Source: Alphaproteobacteria bacterium (lineage in GTDB: Bacteria > Pseudomonadota > Alphaproteobacteria > UBA2966). Taken from it: DNA of 36,855 nucleotides. The stretch is from positions 1 through 36,855 of the forward strand of contig JAGWAU010000030.1 of the NCBI GenBank assembly GCA_021296255.1. Reading direction: 5' to 3'. How positions within the stretch are numbered: position 1 is the stretch's first letter; every line of letters begins with the position of its first letter. Shown here piece after piece: positions 32,993 to 36,855 of the stretch. Below the pieces are notes generated by a model. The model saw only the letters and a list, made by a program, of their open reading frames with translations, was not told the DNA's origin and did not search any database. The translations under genes and the position numbers were made by a program.

Positions 32993-33745
32993 TCAAAGCC
33001 CTCGCGCACACGGCCGAGGGCTCGAAGCAGGCGCGTCGACGGTCGCCGCGGCGCTGTCGGCCGACCCGCCGCCAATCCAAGTCCCGAGGAACTCGCGCGC
33101 CCAGCGCACGACGCTTGGCTCGTAGCGGCGCCGACCTCGCAGCTGCTCTTCCGGCGACTGAGCGCCGCGCCGCTTTTTCCAGGTGTCGCCGGACATCCAG
33201 CGACGCAAGATCCCGTACGTCACCTCGGGATGGAACTGCAGCGCGTAAGCGTTGCCGAACCGATACGCCTGGTTCTCGAACCGCTCACTGCTGGCGAGGC
33301 GTTCCGCGCCACGGGGCAGATCCATGCCTTCGCGATGCCATTGGTACATGTGGGTGACGTCCCTGAAGAGGGGGGCGCCCGCTTCCGTGGGCTGGACACG
33401 ATAGTAGCCGACCTCGGACAGACCCTGCGGATGAGTCCACACGGCGCCCCCGAGCGCGCGGGTGAGCAGTTGGGCGCCGAGGCAGATGCCGAGAAACGGC
33501 TTGTCCGACTCCAGGACCGCTGGAATCCAGTCGATCTCCGCACGGATGAAGTCGGTGTCGTCGTTGGCGCTCATCGGTCCGCCGAAGACGACCGCGCCCG
33601 CATGCCCGTCCATCGTCTGGGGAAGCGGGTCGCCCCCACTGGGGCGCCGGATGTCGAGGTCGTGGCCCATCGCTCTGAGAATGCGCGCCACTCGGCCGGG
33701 ATCGGATCTCCTTTGGTGGACGACGAGCAATACGGGATCAGCCAT
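32993..33745 (-). CDS. Class-I glutamine amidotransferase-like protein
   Basis: A 250-residue stand-alone glutaminase domain. The catalytic triad is visible: Cys88 in GICLGAQ, with His172 and Glu174 in LQFHPEVTYG. The N-terminal strand MADPVLLVVHQRRSDPGRV and FGGPMSANDD are typical of GuaA-like amidotransferase domains. No synthase partner lies beside it, so the ammonia acceptor is unknown; some relatives hydrolyse gamma-glutamyl amines. ATG 33745 was chosen because the family homology begins at MADP; the upstream frame is long but unlike the family. A weak ribosome binding site only. Co-oriented with the SDR upstream. Confidence 0.88.
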   Translation of the reverse strand: MADPVLLVVHQRRSDPGRVARILRAMGHDLDIRRPSGGDPLPQTMDGHAGAVVFGGPMSANDDTDFIRAEIDWIPAVLESDKPFLGICLGAQLLTRALGGAVWTHPQGLSEVGYYRVQPTEAGAPLFRDVTHMYQWHREGMDLPRGAERLASSERFENQAYRFGNAYALQFHPEVTYGILRRWMSGDTWKKRRGAQSPEEQLRGRRRYEPSVVRWAREFLGTWIGGGSADSAAATVDAPASSPRPCARGL

Positions 33746-33794
33746 GGCGCCGAGACCATATAGGGCGAGACGGACGGACCGCAACCTCTTCCAC

Positions 33795-34562
33795 TCATTG
33801 TGCCGTAACTCCGCCGTCGACGACGAATTCGGCGCCGGTGACGAACTTCGATTCATCGGAGGCGAGATAGACGATCATGTGCGCCACGTCGTCAGGCTCC
33901 CCGATTTCGCCGAGGGGAATCTGCCGCGCGAGCTTTTGGCGCGTCCGCTCGGGATCGTCCGACGCGTCGATCATCGACCGCACCATGGCCGTCTCGATGA
34001 AGGTGGGATGAACCGAGTTGCAGCGAATGCCGTAGCCTGCCCGCGCGCAGTGGAGCGCGACGGATTTGGTCAACAGGCGGACACCCCCCTTCGAGGAATT
34101 ATAGGCCGCCAGGTTGTGACCGCCGACCAGCCCGGAAACCGATGACAGGTTGATGATCGACCCGCCGCCGCGCTTCATCACCTCGACCCCGTACCGGCAG
34201 CCGAGGAAGACTCCATCGAGATTCACGGCGTGGACGTGCCGCCACGCCGCGAGCGACAGCGACTCGACGTCCCCCAAGACCACCACGCCGGCATTGTTGA
34301 CGAGCACGTCAAGCCGACCGAAGGCCTCCAGCGTGGCCTCCATGGCGCGGGACCAGTCTTCCGGTCGCGTGACGTCGAGCCGCTCGAAGCGCCCGGACGC
34401 GCCGATTTCCGAGGCAACGTCGTCTCCCGCCTCGTCCAGGATATCCGTGACCACGACCCGCGCGCCTTGTTCCGCCATACGGATGGCGGCGGCCCGGCCG
34501 AGGCCGGCGGCCGCGCCCGTCACCAGAGCGACCTTACCGTCGAGCCTGCCGGTCGAGGCCAT
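33795..34562 (-). CDS. SDR family NAD(P)-dependent oxidoreductase
   Basis: A 255-residue classical SDR. TGAAAGLG at residues 15-22 binds the cofactor, Asp40 after the second strand favours NAD, NNAG is at 89-92, Ser141 in NLSSVSG, and Tyr154 with Lys158 in AAYNSSKGG complete the active site. The tail TGAEFVVDGG is typical. It resembles 3-beta/17-beta-hydroxysteroid or FabG-like dehydrogenases; a specific substrate is not given by the neighbours. Its ATG at 34562 lies about 170 bp from the divergent PQQ-protein gene. It precedes the amidotransferase on the same strand by 49 bp, so these may form an operon. Confidence 0.92.
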   Translation of the reverse strand: MASTGRLDGKVALVTGAAAGLGRAAAIRMAEQGARVVVTDILDEAGDDVASEIGASGRFERLDVTRPEDWSRAMEATLEAFGRLDVLVNNAGVVVLGDVESLSLAAWRHVHAVNLDGVFLGCRYGVEVMKRGGGSIINLSSVSGLVGGHNLAAYNSSKGGVRLLTKSVALHCARAGYGIRCNSVHPTFIETAMVRSMIDASDDPERTRQKLARQIPLGEIGEPDDVAHMIVYLASDESKFVTGAEFVVDGGVTAQ

Positions 34563-34729
34563 GTCATGCCGTTCCGTACGACGTGCCGTTCATCGTCCAA
34601 CTGTGCGGCTGTCGACCGGCGGGAATCAAGGGTGGATCTCTCCGGAGCACAGGGGCCGATCGACTCGCCAGGGCGGGGCGGCGACAATGGCGCGTGAGTA
34701 TCGGCGGGGCGCGAAGCGAGGGACAGGGC

Positions 34730-35986
34730 ATGCGATTGATTCGTTCACTGGCGCTGGCGGCGGTTTCGATCCCGATGGCGGTACCGGCGAATCCCCTGGC
34801 CCAGCCGCAAACGCGCGGCGGGCCGGGTATCGACGTTCCGGGGCTGCGCTTCCACCTGAAGCCGGAGCACATGCCGGCTCCGTACGCCACACCCAGCGTC
34901 GCCAACAGCGCCCGGCGAGCGGCCAAGCCCGATGAGGCTCCCCTTGACGTGCCACGGGGATTCCGGGTCAATCTCTTCGCGGGCGATCTCGACCACGCCC
35001 GCTGGATGACCGTCGCCGACAACGGCGACGTGCTTCTCGCCGAACCGGGGCCGGGCAGGATCACGCTTTTGCGCGACAGCGACGGCGACGGCCGCGCGGA
35101 CCTGAAAGAGGCGTTCCTTCGCGGCCTCGTCCGTCCCCACGGTCTCGCCATTCACGACGGATATCTCTACATCGGAGAGCCCAGTCGGATCGTCCGGGTT
35201 CCGTACGAACCCGGAGACCTCAGGGCCGGCGGCAATACGGAAACGGTCGGCGGAAACCGCTCGCTCGGCAGCGGTGGCGGACACTGGACGCGGAACATCG
35301 CCTTCGCTCCGGACCGCAAGACCTTCTACGTCGCAGTCGGCAGCGCCGGCAACACCAACCCGGAGGACCCGCCCCGAGCGACCGTCCAGCGCTTCGACGC
35401 CGACGGCGGCGGGCAGTCCACCTTCGCAACGGGCCTGCGCAATCCGGTCGGTATCGCCTTCCACCCGGATACGGACGAGCTCTACGTCGTGGTCAACGAG
35501 CGGGACGGGTTGGGCGACGGTCTCGTTCCCGACTACCTCACCCGCGTGCGTGAGGGGGACTCCTTTGGCTGGCCCTACGCCTATATCGGGCCGAATCCCG
35601 ATCCGGATTTCGGCGAGGACGAACCCGGCCTCGTCGCGCGCACGGTGGCGCCCGACGTGTTGTTCCAGTCCCACTCGGCACCGCTGGGGCTCGTGTTCTA
35701 CGACGGAGACATGTTTCCGGAGAGCTATCGCGGCGATGCGTTCGTGGCGTTGCACGGCTCCTGGAACGCCAGTCGGCCGACCGGTTACAAGGTCATCCGC
35801 GTGCCGTTCAGGAACGGGCGGCCCGAGGGATGGTACGAGAACTTCGCGGTCGGGTTCTGGATCAAGGGGAGCCGGACCGCGCGGGTCTGGGGACGCCCTG
35901 CCGGGTTGGCCATCGCCAAGGACGGCAGCCTTCTCATCGCTGACGACGTGGACCAGTCGGTCTGGCGCGTGAGCTACCAAAGATAG
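34730..35986 (+). CDS. PQQ-dependent sugar/sorbosone dehydrogenase-like secreted protein
   Basis: A 418-residue exported beta-propeller protein. Signal peptide residues 1-24 (Arg-rich start, hydrophobic core, Pro-Ala-Asn near the end). Propeller segments recognised: RITLLRDSDGDGRADLK, RPHGLAIHDGYLYIGEP, GLRNPVGIAFHPDTDELYVV, EGDSFGWPYAYIGPNPDP, FVALHGSWNASRPTGYKV and a final GLAIAKDGSLLIADD. This series fits the L-sorbosone/soluble aldose dehydrogenase group, which use PQQ and oxidise sugars in the periplasm; the actual substrate is unknown. ATG 34730 was preferred because the signal peptide starts there. No PQQ biosynthesis genes are in the window. Confidence 0.88.
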   Translation: MRLIRSLALAAVSIPMAVPANPLAQPQTRGGPGIDVPGLRFHLKPEHMPAPYATPSVANSARRAAKPDEAPLDVPRGFRVNLFAGDLDHARWMTVADNGDVLLAEPGPGRITLLRDSDGDGRADLKEAFLRGLVRPHGLAIHDGYLYIGEPSRIVRVPYEPGDLRAGGNTETVGGNRSLGSGGGHWTRNIAFAPDRKTFYVAVGSAGNTNPEDPPRATVQRFDADGGGQSTFATGLRNPVGIAFHPDTDELYVVVNERDGLGDGLVPDYLTRVREGDSFGWPYAYIGPNPDPDFGEDEPGLVARTVAPDVLFQSHSAPLGLVFYDGDMFPESYRGDAFVALHGSWNASRPTGYKVIRVPFRNGRPEGWYENFAVGFWIKGSRTARVWGRPAGLAIAKDGSLLIADDVDQSVWRVSYQR

Positions 35987-36029
35987 GGGGGTCCAACCCC
36001 CGCTCGCCTCGGCCTCGGTGCCGGAGGCC
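35986..36029. terminator. Two small hairpins after the PQQ protein gene
   Basis: GGGGG/CCCCC around TCCAA begins at the stop codon, then GGCCTC (36011-36016) pairs with GAGGCC (36024-36029). Neither is followed by a T-run, so termination is only possible, not shown. Confidence 0.3.
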
Positions 36030-36220
36030 GTCGTGTCTGGGTTTCGGCGAACCTGGACCTGCGCCGCGACCCGCGAAGTATGGTGGATCCGAGGTGACAT
36101 CAACCCACCAGCCGTCGGCCGTTCGGGCATTGACTTCCGCCTCCAGAGCGGAGGTCAGCAGGTCTTCGTCGCCGCGTCATGACCAATTCGAACGGAGATA
36201 CATGGATGGTAGAGCCTGTG

Positions 36221-36855
36221 TCACCATGAGATCCCGAAGCGTTCCTTCATGGCCTGCGTCCTCCCCCAGGGCTCGCCGGGCAGCCGATCAATGAGCATCG
36301 TGAACACGCGGCGAAAGGAATCCGCTGTTGTTGCTTCCGTCAGAGCTTCCGCCTGAGCAGCCGGCAGGAGAGGCCGCACGTCAAGCAGAAAGCGCGGGTT
36401 GGCCAGCTTGGCGAACATCCGCTCCTGAGCCTGCGCCCGGGAAACCGTCTGGCCGGAAAGGGCGAGATACCGCCCGAACATCTCGACCAGACGGGCGATG
36501 TTGAGATTCTGCAAGACCTCCAGCGCGTGCGCGAGGTCGTAGAGATCGCGCCCCTGTTCGCGCTGCAGCAAGGCGCGCAGCTTGGTCGCCAGCATCTCCT
36601 CGCGCGAAAACGTCGAAATGGACGCCTCACCCGAGAACCAGGGATTCTCGATTCTCAACGACAACGATGCCGGGTCGTCGAAAGCCTGGATCTCGCGGGT
36701 GTTGATCTCGACCTTCAGCCTGATCGGCACGCCACTGCCGTCCTCGGCATCGACCCGGGAACGAAACTTCGGCGCGACAGGACTCTGATCGAACCGCGCT
36801 CGCCCCAGCCACGGTTCCAAAACGACACGCAGTCGATCGAGAATGGGACCGATCG
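36221..36855 (-). CDS. Nucleotidyltransferase AbiEii/AbiGii family toxin, 5' end off the window
   Basis: The C-terminal ~211 residues of an AbiEii-type nucleotidyltransferase; the frame stays open to the right edge, so the gene starts outside. Family signatures are IRLKVEINTRE, then NPWFSGEASISTFSREEMLATKLRALLQREQGRDLYDLAHAL, which carries the conserved lysine/arginine and the RDLYDL motif. AbiEii is the toxin of a type IV toxin-antitoxin and phage-resistance pair; the AbiEi antitoxin normally lies upstream, which here would be past the right end. The TTG at 36820 is inside homologous sequence and not the true start. The nucleotidyltransferase GSxxxx(D/E)xD motif is not visible because it lies further 5'. 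Confidence 0.88.
   Translation of the reverse strand, partial: IGPILDRLRVVLEPWLGRARFDQSPVAPKFRSRVDAEDGSGVPIRLKVEINTREIQAFDDPASLSLRIENPWFSGEASISTFSREEMLATKLRALLQREQGRDLYDLAHALEVLQNLNIARLVEMFGRYLALSGQTVSRAQAQERMFAKLANPRFLLDVRPLLPAAQAEALTEATTADSFRRVFTMLIDRLPGEPWGRTQAMKERFGISW

Noticed and set aside
1..36855. CRISPR arrays, tRNA or rRNA genes
   Set aside because: Reading through by eye I saw no regularly spaced repeats or cloverleaf/rRNA signatures; a tRNA scan would be needed for certainty.

Overview
The window is GC-rich chromosomal DNA whose genes show strong G/C bias at third codon positions. It most likely comes from an alphaproteobacterium, with a Rhodospirillales-like member as best guess. 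This rests on the TenI/ThiE-like gene beside yggS and a YkuD gene, on HemP, and on family resemblance; there is no rRNA marker. I see no rRNA, tRNA or CRISPR array. The only mobile element is a truncated IS5-family insertion sequence.

Layout. (1) 0.2-3.0 kb: a PAPS-type sulfotransferase followed by a CysN/CysC-like fusion whose GTPase half is degenerate and whose APS-kinase half is intact. (2) 2.9-6.0 kb: a TenI/ThiE-like gene diverging from yggS, then a leftward cluster of tusA, a two-domain protein of unknown function, a 47-residue ORF and a YkuD L,D-transpeptidase-like gene. (3) 6.2-7.7 kb: an alpha/beta hydrolase and a secreted PEBP-like protein. (4) 7.8-14.5 kb: an iron-responsive island. 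It holds hemP, a DUF4856 exported protein, an uninterrupted frame joining a sterol-desaturase-type membrane oxygenase to a ferric-iron binding protein, and the matching permease. Four Fur-like palindromes sharing the core GAAYTATTC lie in its intergenic regions. The ABC ATPase is not in the window. (5) 14.5-17.1 kb: a TauD-like dioxygenase, a GST and an SDR. (6) 17.2-24.4 kb: an RND pump gene pointing left, preceded by a fragment of an adaptor gene and a truncated IS5-type element, and a divergent outer-membrane-factor plus adaptor pair. (7) 24.4-29.2 kb: a Rieske oxygenase, a small lipoprotein, a GlcG/HbpS-like protein, an amidohydrolase and a zeta-like GST. (8) 29.4-33.0 kb: an arsenate module (GAPDH plus ArsJ) and a persulfide dioxygenase-rhodanese fusion. 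(9) 33.0-36.9 kb: a class-I glutamine amidotransferase, an SDR, a sorbosone-dehydrogenase-like PQQ protein and the 3' part of an AbiEii-type toxin cut by the window edge.

How the genes work together. The iron island reads as one regulon: Fur-type control, a haem-uptake accessory protein, an exported protein of an iron-associated type, and a FutA/FbpA-type importer physically joined to a His-box oxygenase. Sulfur chemistry recurs (PAPS production and use, TusA, TauD-like, persulfide dioxygenase), though these genes are not contiguous. The GAPDH-ArsJ pair would convert arsenate into an exportable organoarsenical.

The most unusual items are the desaturase/iron-binding-protein fusion and its regulon, the CysN-like domain without a P-loop lysine, and the RND operon that appears to have lost its own adaptor next to an IS remnant.
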